Shown one piece after another: positions 45,136-53,519 of a stretch of DNA of 64,000 nucleotides. A program made the position numbers and the translations under genes. Every line of letters begins with the position of its first letter. Positions within the stretch are counted from its first letter, which is position 1. Source of the DNA: Firmicutes bacterium AM31-12AC (GTDB lineage: Bacteria; Bacillota; Clostridia; Lachnospirales; Lachnospiraceae); assembly GCA_003480425.1 (NCBI GenBank), contig QUJA01000009.1, positions 1 to 64,000 on the forward strand, written 5' to 3'. Under the pieces are notes generated by a model, which was not told the DNA's origin, ran no database searches, and was given only the letters and a program-made list of their open reading frames with translations.

Positions 45136-45666
45136 ATGGCTATCAGCGAAAGAATACATTTTTTCAGACTAATGCGTGGTATGACACAAAAGTATCTCGG
45201 TACAGCAATCGGTTTTCCAGAAAAGAGTGCTGATGTGCGTTTGGCACAGTACGAAACTGGTACACGCAAACCGAAAGCAGACCTTACAAATGCATTGGCA
45301 CAGGTGCTTGATGTTTCTCCACAGGCTCTTGATGTTCCTGACATAGACAGCTATATCGGTCTTATGCACACTCTGTTTACCCTTGAAGATATTTACGGTC
45401 TTACTGTCAGTGAAGCAGACGGAGAGGTATGCTTAAAGGTCAACAAGGACAAAGGCAGAGAAGCATATGAACTCCTCAAAATGCTGTATGCTTGGAAAGA
45501 ACAGGCAGACAAGCTATCTTCCGAAGAAATCAACAGAGAAGAATACGATAACTGGCGTTACCATTATCCAGAGTTCGACACCACACAGCGTTGGGCAAAA
45601 GTTCCATCACAGGAATTAAGTGACGCTCTCGTGGAAGCATTCAAAGACCACTTGAAAGATAAATAA
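45136..45666 (+). CDS. XRE-family regulator of element 2
   Basis: A 176-residue protein with a helix-turn-helix at ~5-60 (FFRLMRGMTQKYLGTAIG, ADVRLAQYETGTRKPK) and a helical C-terminal domain (LMHTLFTLEDIYGLTV, ending ALVEAFKDHLKDK). It is of the same type as the regulator at 35043-35684, which has the matching LHVLFDIEWAYGLRP segment, but the DNA-reading residues differ, as do the operators. AAAAGGAG lies 10 nt before the ATG. It is divergent from xis across the operator array. Confidence 0.83.
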   Translation: MAISERIHFFRLMRGMTQKYLGTAIGFPEKSADVRLAQYETGTRKPKADLTNALAQVLDVSPQALDVPDIDSYIGLMHTLFTLEDIYGLTVSEADGEVCLKVNKDKGREAYELLKMLYAWKEQADKLSSEEINREEYDNWRYHYPEFDTTQRWAKVPSQELSDALVEAFKDHLKDK

Positions 45667-45720
45667 GCACCTACAGGACCTGCCACTGGCAGCTCCCTAC
45701 AGATGCTTTGGCAACGACAA

Positions 45721-45762
45721 AAAAGCCCTTAACTATGGTTATTAACCACAGCTAAGGGCTTA
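45721..45762 (+). terminator. Terminator of the XRE gene, element 2
   Basis: AGCCCTTA and TAAGGGCT form a stem, with further internal CTATGGTT/AACCACAG pairing, followed by TAGTTT. It lies ~55 nt after the stop codon. Confidence 0.7.
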
Positions 45763-45879
45763 GTTTATAATATGGAATTTGTTCAGAGCCAAGCTCCGAA
45801 CTTTAGTCTGCAAGCCACCTGTTAATTGTTCCGTTACCCATAAACCACTGGATAACAAGAATAATGGCACTTGCTATGA

Positions 45880-45900
45880 CTGTTATCAATTTGTTATCAA
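45880..45900. promoter_or_regulatory. Candidate integrase arm site, right end of element 2
   Basis: TGTTATCAATTTGTTATC, 59 bp from att site C. It is the TTATC variant shared only with the left end of the same element. Confidence 0.6.
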
Positions 45901-45958
45901 AAGACTAATCGAAATCGCTGAAACCCGCATAAACACTGGCTTTTTTAAGCAACTCGAT

Positions 45959-45970
45959 TTATTCAAACTC
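45959..45970. repeat. Attachment site repeat C within the 3' end of guaA
   Basis: TTATTCAAACTC on the plus strand equals the codons GAG TTT GAA TAA (Glu-Phe-Glu-stop) of guaA. Insertion here leaves guaA intact. Confidence 0.88.
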
Positions 45971-47506
45971 AATTGTTCCAGGTGGCTTACTCGTCAGATC
46001 ATAGAATACTCTATTAACCCCACGAACCTCATTTATAATTCTACTCATCACTTTATTCAAGACTTCATACGGAATCTCCGCTGCCTCAGCAGTCATAAAA
46101 TCCACTGTATTAACCGCTCTAAGCGCAACAGCATAATCATAAGTTCTCTCATCACCCATAACTCCAACACTTCGCATGTTTGTCAACGCTGCGAAATACT
46201 GTCCGATACTGCGATCCAATCCGGCATTTGCAATTTCTTCTCGATAAATCGCATCTGCATCCTGAACAATTCGTACTTTATCTGCTGTCACTTCTCCGAT
46301 GATACGGATTCCAAGTCCCGGTCCTGGGAACGGCTGACGGAATACCAGTTTTTCCGGAATTCCAAGCTCTAATCCAGCTTTTCGAACTTCATCCTTGAAC
46401 AGATCACGCAATGGTTCAATGATTTCTTTAAAATCAACATAATCAGGAAGCCCTCCAACATTATGGTGAGATTTAATCACTGCTGATTCTCCGCCAAGAC
46501 CACTTTCTACCACATCTGGGTAAATAGTTCCCTGAGCAAGGAAATCAACTGCTCCGATTTTCTTTGCTTCTTCTTCAAAGATTCGGATAAATTCCTCTCC
46601 GATAATCTTACGTTTTTCTTCCGGTTCTGTAACTCCGGCAAGTTTATTATAATATCTCTCCTGTGCATTCACACGGATAAAGTTCAGATCAAACTGGCCA
46701 TTTGGTCCAAACACACCTTCCACTTCGTCTCCTTCATCTTTACGGAGCAGACCATGATCTACGAATACACATGTCAGCTGTTTTCCGATAGCTCTTGACA
46801 AAAGTCCTGCTGCCACAGAAGAATCAACTCCTCCCGACAAGGCAAGTAATACTTTTCCGCCGCCAACTTTCTCTCTGATTGATTGGATTGTTTCTTCTAC
46901 AAATGCATCCATCTTCCAATCACCTGCACACTCACATACATTTTTCACAAAGTTGTTGATCATCTTTGTGCCTTCTTCTGTATGAAGCACTTCTGGATGG
47001 AACTGAATCGCATATAATTTTTTCTCTGCATTCTCAGCTGCTGCAACCGGGCAGTCTGCTGTGTGAGCACTAATCTCAAATCCTGGAGCGACCTGTGCAA
47101 TATAGTCAAAATGGCTCATCCAACAAATTGTTGGTGTGCTGACTCCTGCAAACACTTTTGACTCAGGCTTATCAATGATAACTTCTGTTTTACCATACTC
47201 ACGAACATCTGCAAGCTTCACTTCTCCGCCTAATACATGTGACATCAACTGTGCCCCATAACACAGACCAAGAACCGGAATTCCTAATTCAAACAATTCT
47301 TTTGTATAAGTTGGTGAATCTGCTTCGTAACAGCTATTTGGACCACCTGTGAGGATGATTCCTTTTGGATTCATCGCTTTGATCTTTTCTATATCTGTTT
47401 TATAGGAATAAATTTCACAATATACATTACATTCTCTGACACGTCTGGCTACCAACTGGTTATACTGTCCACCAAAATCGAGAACTATCACTAATTCGTT
47501 CTTCAA
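45959..47506 (-). CDS. guaA: GMP synthase (glutamine-hydrolysing)
   Basis: A 515-residue enzyme that turns XMP into GMP with ATP and glutamine. The N-terminal amidotransferase has [11 protein letters not shown] (catalytic Cys) and QFHPEV (His). The ATP-pyrophosphatase domain has [13 protein letters not shown], a P-loop. The C-terminal dimerisation part ends [10 protein letters not shown] choose TTG 47506, because AAAGGAGG lies 8 nt upstream and the protein then begins like its relatives with [17 protein letters not shown]. The ATG at 47539 has no binding site. The last four codons serve as the attachment site of two elements. A sigma-A promoter lies ~75 nt upstream. Confidence 0.97.
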   Translation of the reverse strand: MKNELVIVLDFGGQYNQLVARRVRECNVYCEIYSYKTDIEKIKAMNPKGIILTGGPNSCYEADSPTYTKELFELGIPVLGLCYGAQLMSHVLGGEVKLADVREYGKTEVIIDKPESKVFAGVSTPTICWMSHFDYIAQVAPGFEISAHTADCPVAAAENAEKKLYAIQFHPEVLHTEEGTKMINNFVKNVCECAGDWKMDAFVEETIQSIREKVGGGKVLLALSGGVDSSVAAGLLSRAIGKQLTCVFVDHGLLRKDEGDEVEGVFGPNGQFDLNFIRVNAQERYYNKLAGVTEPEEKRKIIGEEFIRIFEEEAKKIGAVDFLAQGTIYPDVVESGLGGESAVIKSHHNVGGLPDYVDFKEIIEPLRDLFKDEVRKAGLELGIPEKLVFRQPFPGPGLGIRIIGEVTADKVRIVQDADAIYREEIANAGLDRSIGQYFAALTNMRSVGVMGDERTYDYAVALRAVNTVDFMTAEAAEIPYEVLNKVMSRIINEVRGVNRVFYDLTSKPPGTIEFE

Positions 47507-47577
47507 AATGTTCCTCCTTTCAGATGATATCTCTACCATTCCTTCGAATTAATTCTGCATATTTCAGAATAACTTTA

Positions 47578-47606
47578 ATTATAAAATACTGTAGTTTCAT
47601 TTACAA
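47578..47606 (-). promoter_or_regulatory. guaA promoter
   Basis: TTGTAA (47601-47606) and TATAAT (47578-47583) on the minus strand, spaced 17 nt. I see no purine riboswitch fold in the ~70-nt leader. Confidence 0.7.
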
Positions 47607-47645
47607 GAAAAAATTTGATATTCGTCCCATTTTTTACATTTTAAA

Positions 47646-47694
47646 AGGACCCCGAAAGAAAATAATTTCGTTTTCTCACAGCGTCCCCTTTATT
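47646..47694 (-). terminator. Imperfect terminator after the HPr-like gene
   Basis: On the minus strand AAAGGGGACGC and GGGGTCCTTTT pair imperfectly around AAAACG-AAATTA-TTTTC, with a T-rich end. It separates the HPr-like gene from the guaA promoter. Confidence 0.5.
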
Positions 47695-47727
47695 CCTATA
47701 CTATCATCTTTTTTACGTGATCTTTTC

Positions 47728-47958
47728 TTATGCAACTGCGTACTGAGCAATTTCTTTTTTTAATTCTTCGCAATCTTCATCATATATTTTCAGATTAATA
47801 ATATTGTTCAGTCCAAGGTTCATAATTCCGAGAATGGATTTACCGTCAACTACATAAATCCCTCTGTTCATATCCATTGCACAATCATATTTTTCTACTT
47901 TATTTACAAAATCTAAAATCTCTTCTGGTTTTTTAAATGTTATCTTCATTTCGTTCAT
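47728..47958 (-). CDS. HPr-like protein without the active-site histidine
   Basis: A 76-residue protein with the HPr fold pattern. The second half is clear: VVDGKSILGIMNLGLNNIINLKIYDED matches the HPr region around Ser46 (KSIMGVMSLG), the HPr-kinase target. The N-terminal GIHARPA segment with the catalytic His15 is missing; the protein instead reads ITFKKPEEILDFVNKVEKY. It therefore cannot pass phosphate in the PTS. It may be a Crh-like regulator or a decoy partner of HPr kinase. It is a single-gene unit upstream of guaA. Confidence 0.75.
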   Translation of the reverse strand: MNEMKITFKKPEEILDFVNKVEKYDCAMDMNRGIYVVDGKSILGIMNLGLNNIINLKIYDEDCEELKKEIAQYAVA

Positions 47959-48146
47959 AATTTTTACCTTCTTTTCTATATATTCTTTACAGTTTTCTTA
48001 ATTACTGCGTCTTTTTAATCTGTTCTTTACACTAATTATATTAGCACTGTTTTTCGACAAAAAAAGACGAAATATTTTAAAAAGGTAGAATATTTTAAAC
48101 AACTTTATTATGAAAATGTTGATTTTAGATGATAACATTCCCGCTG

Positions 48147-49688
48147 CTAATGCAATGATTTTCGATACTCGCTCGGCAGCATTCCTACTTCTTCTTTAAA
48201 GACTTTGCTCATATATTTTGAATCGCTGTACCCTGCTAATTCTGCAATTTGATTTAATTTAAATGGAGTTTCCAACAGTAGTTTTTTTACTTTTTCTACA
48301 CGATATTTTCTTACCGTCTCTGAAAATGTCATCCCTGTTTCTTTCTTAAATTGCGTACTTAAATATTCTTCTGATACAACTAACTTTCCTGCAATTTCTT
48401 CCAATGTGATTCCTTGATCATAATATTGCAGGATTAGTTGTTGTGCCTTTTGTACCATGGCACTGGTATGTTCTTCCGGGGATTTCTTTTCCTCTAAGTT
48501 CTGGATAATCTGTATTGTCTGCTCCACAATTTTCTGAATTTGAGGCCAGCACACTGCACCTGATATCTGATTCAATTTTTCTTGAATATCCGGCTCTTTT
48601 CCATCTATCTCTAATCCTCCCACTTTGGCAAGTGCCCAGAAAAAACGAATTATATCTTTCTTTATCGTCATTGGAGATTGTGGGTTATTTTGATAATATT
48701 GCGGCAATTGATGATAACAATATTTTAATTGTTCTTTGTCTTTTATTAACATCGCCTTCTTAGCCAATTCTTCTAACTCCATCGGGTATTTCTCAATTCC
48801 GTTCTGAATAGATTCTTGTTTTAATTCGATTTCACTTACTCTGATTAATTTTCCTTCTTCAAATAATAACGCCCATTCCAGCTGTGTGTACATTTCTTTT
48901 AAATCCGAAGAAACCGAACATATTTCTTCAGCTTGTTTCCACACACTAACCATTGGTATCTCCATTCGTTTATACACCGCTGGCAGTACATGTTCTGATA
49001 GATATGTATACAACGATGTATTTTGTGAATTTTTGTAAAATATAATAACCAGTGACTGCCATATTTCCATTTCCTGCATATACATACTATAGCTTACTCT
49101 TTGGCCTATTCCCTGCTCAATCATAAGCTTTAATCTCTCGATTTGCATTTCATATGCCTCTCCAAGCCAGATTAACATTATTTCAGCAGAGTCTCTCACT
49201 GTAAATCCATATTTTTCTTGTGTCATTTTATGAAATGCGTCATCGGGCTGAAGCTGTCCGTTGATACAACTGTTAAAAATGTATTCCAGTGAGAAAGCCC
49301 TGTCTTGATTCTGCGCTTTTACCAACTCAGCCTCTGCCTGTTGTAATGCTTTTTTTAACTCTACTATATTAATTGGTTTAAGCAAATAATTTTCGATACC
49401 CAATTCAATCGCCTGTTTTGCATAAGCAAAATCTGAGTATGCCGATAACACAATTACTTTGCACTTATTTTGCTCATGTCGCAATCGCGAAAGCATTTCT
49501 AATCCCGTCATATGAGGCATACGGATATCCATAATAACAAGATCCGGCTGTTCCTTCCGTATCAATTCCAACCCTTTTTCTCCGTCTACGGCGGTCCCGA
49601 CGACCTTATAATCTGTATTTATTTTACTAAGAATCTTCGCCATGCCTTCTCGGATTGGTGCTTCATCTTCAACAACTACAATTCTCAT
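48147..49688 (-). CDS. Response regulator, YesN/AraC type
   Basis: A 513-residue regulator. The receiver domain is at ~1-120 (IVVVEDEAPIREG, phosphoacceptor Asp in LVIMDIRMPHMTG, Lys in YLLKPI). A long helical middle follows, and an AraC-type double helix-turn-helix forms the last ~100 residues (GITLEEIAGKLVVSEEYLSTQFKKETG, LNQIAELAGYSDSKYMSKVFKEEVG). Such regulators control uptake of sugars or glycans. The start is 33 nt after the kinase stop, and it is the last gene of the SBP-kinase-regulator operon. No permease genes lie nearby, so its targets are elsewhere. Confidence 0.93.
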   Translation of the reverse strand: MRIVVVEDEAPIREGMAKILSKINTDYKVVGTAVDGEKGLELIRKEQPDLVIMDIRMPHMTGLEMLSRLRHEQNKCKVIVLSAYSDFAYAKQAIELGIENYLLKPINIVELKKALQQAEAELVKAQNQDRAFSLEYIFNSCINGQLQPDDAFHKMTQEKYGFTVRDSAEIMLIWLGEAYEMQIERLKLMIEQGIGQRVSYSMYMQEMEIWQSLVIIFYKNSQNTSLYTYLSEHVLPAVYKRMEIPMVSVWKQAEEICSVSSDLKEMYTQLEWALLFEEGKLIRVSEIELKQESIQNGIEKYPMELEELAKKAMLIKDKEQLKYCYHQLPQYYQNNPQSPMTIKKDIIRFFWALAKVGGLEIDGKEPDIQEKLNQISGAVCWPQIQKIVEQTIQIIQNLEEKKSPEEHTSAMVQKAQQLILQYYDQGITLEEIAGKLVVSEEYLSTQFKKETGMTFSETVRKYRVEKVKKLLLETPFKLNQIAELAGYSDSKYMSKVFKEEVGMLPSEYRKSLH

Positions 49689-49721
49689 CTTACCACTCCG
49701 TTTCTGTTTTTTCTTCCTCTA

Positions 49722-51452
49722 TTATTGCACTTCTTGATGTTCATCTGTCATTGGTATAAACAAATGTACTCTCGTATATAAGTGTTCTTCGCTTTCAAAA
49801 TATACCATTGCTTCTTCACCATAATATAATTTCAACCGTTTTCTCACATTTGTTATACCCAGATGACCTTTCATATCACTTTGTTCATCATTTATTTTAG
49901 CAAGCATGTCTTGTGTTATTCCATTTCCATTATCCTCGATTTGTATATGAATCTGATATTCCATTTGTCTCGCTGATATTTTTAACACACATTCTTCTTC
50001 CTTGCCATAAAATCCATATTTTACTGAATTTTCCACAAATGGCTGCAATAACAGCTTGTGAATTTGAAATCCGAATAGTTCTTCTGGTATATCTGTCTCA
50101 ATAACAGGAATTTTTCCCATCCTTGTTCCCTGCAATACCATGTATTGTTTCAACCATCCAAGTTCCTGTGCCAATGTTGATGTTCCACCTGCATTGTCTA
50201 CTGTATATCGTAAAATATTTGCCAAAGCAACCAACATACTGCTAATATCGTACTGTTCATTTTCAATTGCTTTCCAGTTAATACTGTCCAATGTATTATA
50301 TAAGAAATGTGGGTCAATCTGGGCTTCCAATGCAGATAATTCTGCATTTTTCTGTTCCAGCACTGCCTGTTTTACTTGATTGATCAGATTATCCAGATTT
50401 TCCACCATCTCATTAAATCCGAATTCTATATCTTTTATTTCTTCCGGTGCACGTTTCCAAAATTCCAGACGTGTCTCAAAATTTCCCGTTTCAACTTCAT
50501 GAAACCCCTGTCCTACACTCTGTATAACATAAATATATGGACGTGTAAAAATATAACTCAAAAAAATCATAACAAGAAACGCAATAAATGCAACGCCTAT
50601 CAACATCCCAACTTGTTCATTCATCGTTTTTCTATATGTCGATATATCTCTTTCTATACAAATAGTAAACTGACTCTTCTGATTTACTTTAGAAACATAT
50701 AAATTTTTTTTCGTATTTTTTACAGAATCCAATGTTCGCCCAATTTTAGCAACCGATGGTGCACTTATAACATAATTTCTTTCCAGCAAATAAGTATTCG
50801 CATTTGCTCCAACCTGCAAGGTATCTGAAATCAACTGCTCATCTATACTGAATACAACAGTTCCAAGCTTTTCATGAATGTCTCGATAATCGATTAGGTT
50901 TCTCGCAATTTGCAGTAAATATGTATGTTTATCATTTACAACTATCGGTTGCATCTGTCCTTGATAAACCTGCTCTTTCTTCACCTCCGGACAATGTACT
51001 TTTCCTGCCCAGTCACTGGATATAGATGACGAATTTTGTTTGTCGTAAAATATGACTTCACCATTTGCAAGAAATATTGTAATACCTTCTATTCCTTGAT
51101 TTCGATTACAAACATGACTCAGTTCATGACGTAGTTTACTGGTATTTACTTCCATCGCATCATTATTATTATTAATATTTTCAACAGCCTCAACTACTAC
51201 ATCATCCGTACAAAGATCAAACAGAATTGCATTATACTTATCTAACTGAATATCAAGGCATCGATCTGCATTCTCAATATTTGCCTGCATCCGTTCCTGT
51301 AAATCATTCTTCTGCCAGGCCCGCAGACTTCCCTGCGATATAATCGCAAAAATTAAAATCGGAAACATTGCCACGATCATTATATCCACAAATATTCTGC
51401 CTCTGAGGCTTTTGATTTTTTTCCCTCTGAGGCTTTTGATTTTTTTCATCAT
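49722..51452 (-). CDS. Sensor histidine kinase, YesM type
   Basis: A 576-residue kinase. Membrane helix 1 is at ~20-42, an extracellular dCache-like sensor covers ~45-285, helix 2 is at ~290-310 (LIGVAFIAFLVMIFLSYIF), then HAMP, then the His_kinase domain with QIDPHFLYNTLDSINWKA (phosphoacceptor His) and ATPase motifs LQPFVENSVKYGF and IEDNGNGI. Start ATG overlaps the SBP stop (ATGA). The N terminus has an exact 24-bp in-frame tandem duplication (51400-51447) that repeats KIKSLRGK before the first helix. Confidence 0.93.
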   Translation of the reverse strand: MMKKIKSLRGKKIKSLRGRIFVDIMIVAMFPILIFAIISQGSLRAWQKNDLQERMQANIENADRCLDIQLDKYNAILFDLCTDDVVVEAVENINNNNDAMEVNTSKLRHELSHVCNRNQGIEGITIFLANGEVIFYDKQNSSSISSDWAGKVHCPEVKKEQVYQGQMQPIVVNDKHTYLLQIARNLIDYRDIHEKLGTVVFSIDEQLISDTLQVGANANTYLLERNYVISAPSVAKIGRTLDSVKNTKKNLYVSKVNQKSQFTICIERDISTYRKTMNEQVGMLIGVAFIAFLVMIFLSYIFTRPYIYVIQSVGQGFHEVETGNFETRLEFWKRAPEEIKDIEFGFNEMVENLDNLINQVKQAVLEQKNAELSALEAQIDPHFLYNTLDSINWKAIENEQYDISSMLVALANILRYTVDNAGGTSTLAQELGWLKQYMVLQGTRMGKIPVIETDIPEELFGFQIHKLLLQPFVENSVKYGFYGKEEECVLKISARQMEYQIHIQIEDNGNGITQDMLAKINDEQSDMKGHLGITNVRKRLKLYYGEEAMVYFESEEHLYTRVHLFIPMTDEHQEVQ

Positions 51453-52693
51453 TCTGCCTCCCGATTTTCCCGTAATTTTTCTGCTAGATTTGATATAATT
51501 ACTGATTGTGGTATCTCCCCGACAATCTCATCTTCCATTGCGTCTGTCAAGGCAACAGACACATACGGCCAATCTACTGAAAATTCCCTCAGTTTGGCAT
51601 ATTGTAATATTTCGTATGTATTTTTTAAAGCCTTACTATCTGCAACCTGTTCCGATAAAATATCCTGGCGAGGAGCCAGATATCCTATCTGATCCACTAA
51701 TTTTTCCATCTGACATTTTTCAGAAACAAATTTAACAAATTCCAATGCTGCAGCCTGTTTTTCTCCTGGCGTTACTACAAGAACTTCTCCGCCAACCGCT
51801 GTTACTCTCTCAATGTTTTCATTACCGGCCGGCGGAATGGTCATTGTATATTTCATTTTTGGCTTTTCTTTTTGAATTGTTTGCTGTAAAGCAGATGAGA
51901 CTAAAACCATAGCCACATTTCCTTCCATAAACTGTCTTCCAATATCGCCGGTTGTCAGGTTGTTTACTTGTGGACTCATTGCACCTGATTCCGACAGTTC
52001 CCTTAATTTCAAAAATGCAGCCTGACTTTCCTCCGATTCTATTTCTGCTATTTTTCCTCCATATCCCCACAATAATGGTAAAAATGAGAAAACACTTTCT
52101 TCGCTTCGAAGTGCAGGCATAGCAAAACCGTAACGATCTTCTTTTGTTAGTTTCAAAGCTGTTTCTTGTAATTCATCCCATGTTTTTGGAACCTGTACCC
52201 CTGCTTCCTCCAACATCTCTGTATTGCAAAATAAAGCAGCACAGTTCATCCCAAGCGGCATCCCTTTCATCTGTCCATCCACCTTACAGGATGCTATTGC
52301 CTCCGGTAAATAATCATCCAGATTTTCAATCTGCTCTGTCACATTTACAAACGACTGCATCGCATTGAAATAATTCAAATCAGAAGAATCCACCAGTGCA
52401 AGCTCCGGCATATCTCCATCTGCCATACTAAGTGCCAGATGTTTCTTAAAATCTTCATCCGGTACATACTGTATCTCCACCTGGATATTTTCCTGCGAAT
52501 GATTAAATGTATCTGCAATCTCTAATAATGCCTGCTTACTCGCAGAAGAATCCAAATAATGCCAAAGCGTCAAAGTTTGTACTGGCTTAACCGACGTTTC
52601 TTTCTCTTTTTGACATCCGGTCAATTGTCCGACTACAAGACAGATTCCAATTAAAAAAATGTACCATTTTCTCCAAAGATTTCTTTTGTTCAT
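51449..52693 (-). CDS. Extracellular solute-binding lipoprotein (sugar ABC type)
   Basis: About 414 residues. Signal peptide with lipobox GQLTGC (Cys ~27), then a type-1 binding-protein fold: LTLWHYLDSSASKQALLEIADTFN, VPKTWDELQETALKL, FMEGNVAMVLVSSALQQ and ITAVGGEVLVV-like segments. I start at ATG 52693 (GGGAG 5-9 nt upstream), not 52714. Such proteins normally feed sugar permeases, but here the gene is followed directly by a YesM-type kinase and its regulator, with no permease genes. It may present ligand to the kinase sensor, or serve a permease encoded elsewhere. Confidence 0.88.
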   Translation of the reverse strand: MNKRNLWRKWYIFLIGICLVVGQLTGCQKEKETSVKPVQTLTLWHYLDSSASKQALLEIADTFNHSQENIQVEIQYVPDEDFKKHLALSMADGDMPELALVDSSDLNYFNAMQSFVNVTEQIENLDDYLPEAIASCKVDGQMKGMPLGMNCAALFCNTEMLEEAGVQVPKTWDELQETALKLTKEDRYGFAMPALRSEESVFSFLPLLWGYGGKIAEIESEESQAAFLKLRELSESGAMSPQVNNLTTGDIGRQFMEGNVAMVLVSSALQQTIQKEKPKMKYTMTIPPAGNENIERVTAVGGEVLVVTPGEKQAAALEFVKFVSEKCQMEKLVDQIGYLAPRQDILSEQVADSKALKNTYEILQYAKLREFSVDWPYVSVALTDAMEDEIVGEIPQSVIISNLAEKLRENREAE

Positions 52694-52772
52694 GCTGCTC
52701 CCTTCGTATTCCATCTCTTTCTGTATTGATTATACCTTACTATTAAAGATAGTAGCAATAAAATTAAGTATT

Positions 52773-53027
52773 CTATACATGTAAATGTAAATATTTTTCT
52801 CGGGTAGCAAGTCCACCACGAATGTGGCGCTCTGATTTGTTTGTATCGAGGACTTTACGTGCCTCATGTGCAAGTGATGGGTTGATTTGGAACAGACGCT
52901 CGGTAACATCCTTATGTACAGTCGATTTTGACACTCCGAATTTTTTTGCTGTCTGCCGGATTGTTGCCTTCTCTTGTATAATGTAATTTGCAATCTCGAT
53001 TGCCCGCTCTTCAATATAATCTCTCAT
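52773..53027 (-). CDS. spoIIID: Stage III sporulation transcriptional regulator SpoIIID
   Basis: An 84-residue DNA-binding protein that activates and represses mother-cell genes under sigma E and sigma K during sporulation. It matches the family almost end to end: IEERAIEIANYIIQEKATIRQTAKKFGVSKSTVHKDVTERL, with LATREKY near the C terminus. It shows the organism is, or descends from, a spore former. The ribosome binding site GGGG (53035-53038) is inside a strong hairpin at 53035-53071. Confidence 0.95.
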   Translation of the reverse strand: MRDYIEERAIEIANYIIQEKATIRQTAKKFGVSKSTVHKDVTERLFQINPSLAHEARKVLDTNKSERHIRGGLATREKYLHLHV

Positions 53028-53034
53028 AGAAAAG

Positions 53035-53071
53035 CCCCTGCATAGTTTGTTTTTTACAATCTATGCAAGGG
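53035..53071 (-). promoter_or_regulatory. Hairpin covering the spoIIID ribosome binding site
   Basis: On the minus strand CCCTTGCATAG (53071-53061) pairs with CTATGCAGGGG (53045-53035) around a 15-nt A/T-rich loop, leaving one bulge or mismatch. The final GGGG is the only plausible Shine-Dalgarno, 7 nt before the ATG. It could repress translation, or be a weak terminator since GCTTTTC follows. Confidence 0.5.
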
Positions 53072-53133
53072 TCTGTTATTGTATGTCTGATTCAAATTTC
53101 TGGAAGTCTTTCAGAAAAAACTTCCACATTTTT

Positions 53134-53388
53134 TTATTTATTCAATACCAATTCATTTCCCATATTCATCATTCTAAGCATTCCGCCAATCCATCCAGGA
53201 AATACTCCTGCATATCCGATGAATACGAAAAGCCATGTCATATTATCTAAAGCAACTCTGCTTACTATAAACCAAAGTGCTGCTCCGATTACACACCAGC
53301 AAATGATATTCAAAAATAAAAATAATCTAATTTTGCTCTCTCTTCCTAAATTTTTATCTTTACAGAAATCCCATATTTTTTTCATCAT
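53134..53388 (-). CDS. Small two-helix membrane protein, unknown
   Basis: An 84-residue protein with two hydrophobic segments, LFLFLNIICWCVIGAALWFIV (~22-42, given here as a range) and MTWLFVFIGYAGVFPGWIGGML, flanked by basic residues at the N terminus. GGAAGATGAT precedes the two ATGs. I recognise no family. It stands alone between spoIIID and the alarmone synthetase gene. Confidence 0.6.
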   Translation of the reverse strand: MMKKIWDFCKDKNLGRESKIRLFLFLNIICWCVIGAALWFIVSRVALDNMTWLFVFIGYAGVFPGWIGGMLRMMNMGNELVLNK

Positions 53389-53490
53389 ATCATCTTCCTT
53401 CCCTTTCTACTTTGAAAGTTTAGCAAGCTGACGTTAAATCAGATGTCTGTAAATGTTAAATCCATGTAATAGAATGTTAAATCTATTATT

Positions 53491-53519
53491 TGTAAAAAGA
53501 GCCACAAACTCCGTCCCTA
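53491..53519. repeat. Half copy of the palindromic repeat, at the end of the alarmone synthetase gene
   Basis: On the minus strand TAGGGACGGAGTTTGTGGC then T-run, nearly identical to one arm of the repeat at 545-601. As there, the TAG is the stop codon of the upstream gene. The second arm is absent. Confidence 0.65.

Larger units (their letters stand above)
37232..45970. mobile_element. Element 2: integrative mobilisable element with MLS-type resistance genes, at guaA
   Basis: It lies between att repeats B and C. Its paired TTATCA(T/A)TTTGTTATC sites are ~100 bp inside the left end and ~59 bp inside the right end, the same geometry as element 1 with a different base. Core genes are xis, integrase, ribbon-helix-helix, RepA-like ATPase, MobV and TnpV on the minus strand, with a divergent XRE regulator. 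Cargo is an ABC-F protein and a lincosamide nucleotidyltransferase. There are no conjugation (type IV secretion) genes, so transfer would need a helper. Confidence 0.87.

Noticed and set aside
47540..47727. Purine riboswitch upstream of guaA
   Set aside because: The leader is short and I could not find the three-helix junction core; only a promoter and a terminator are visible.
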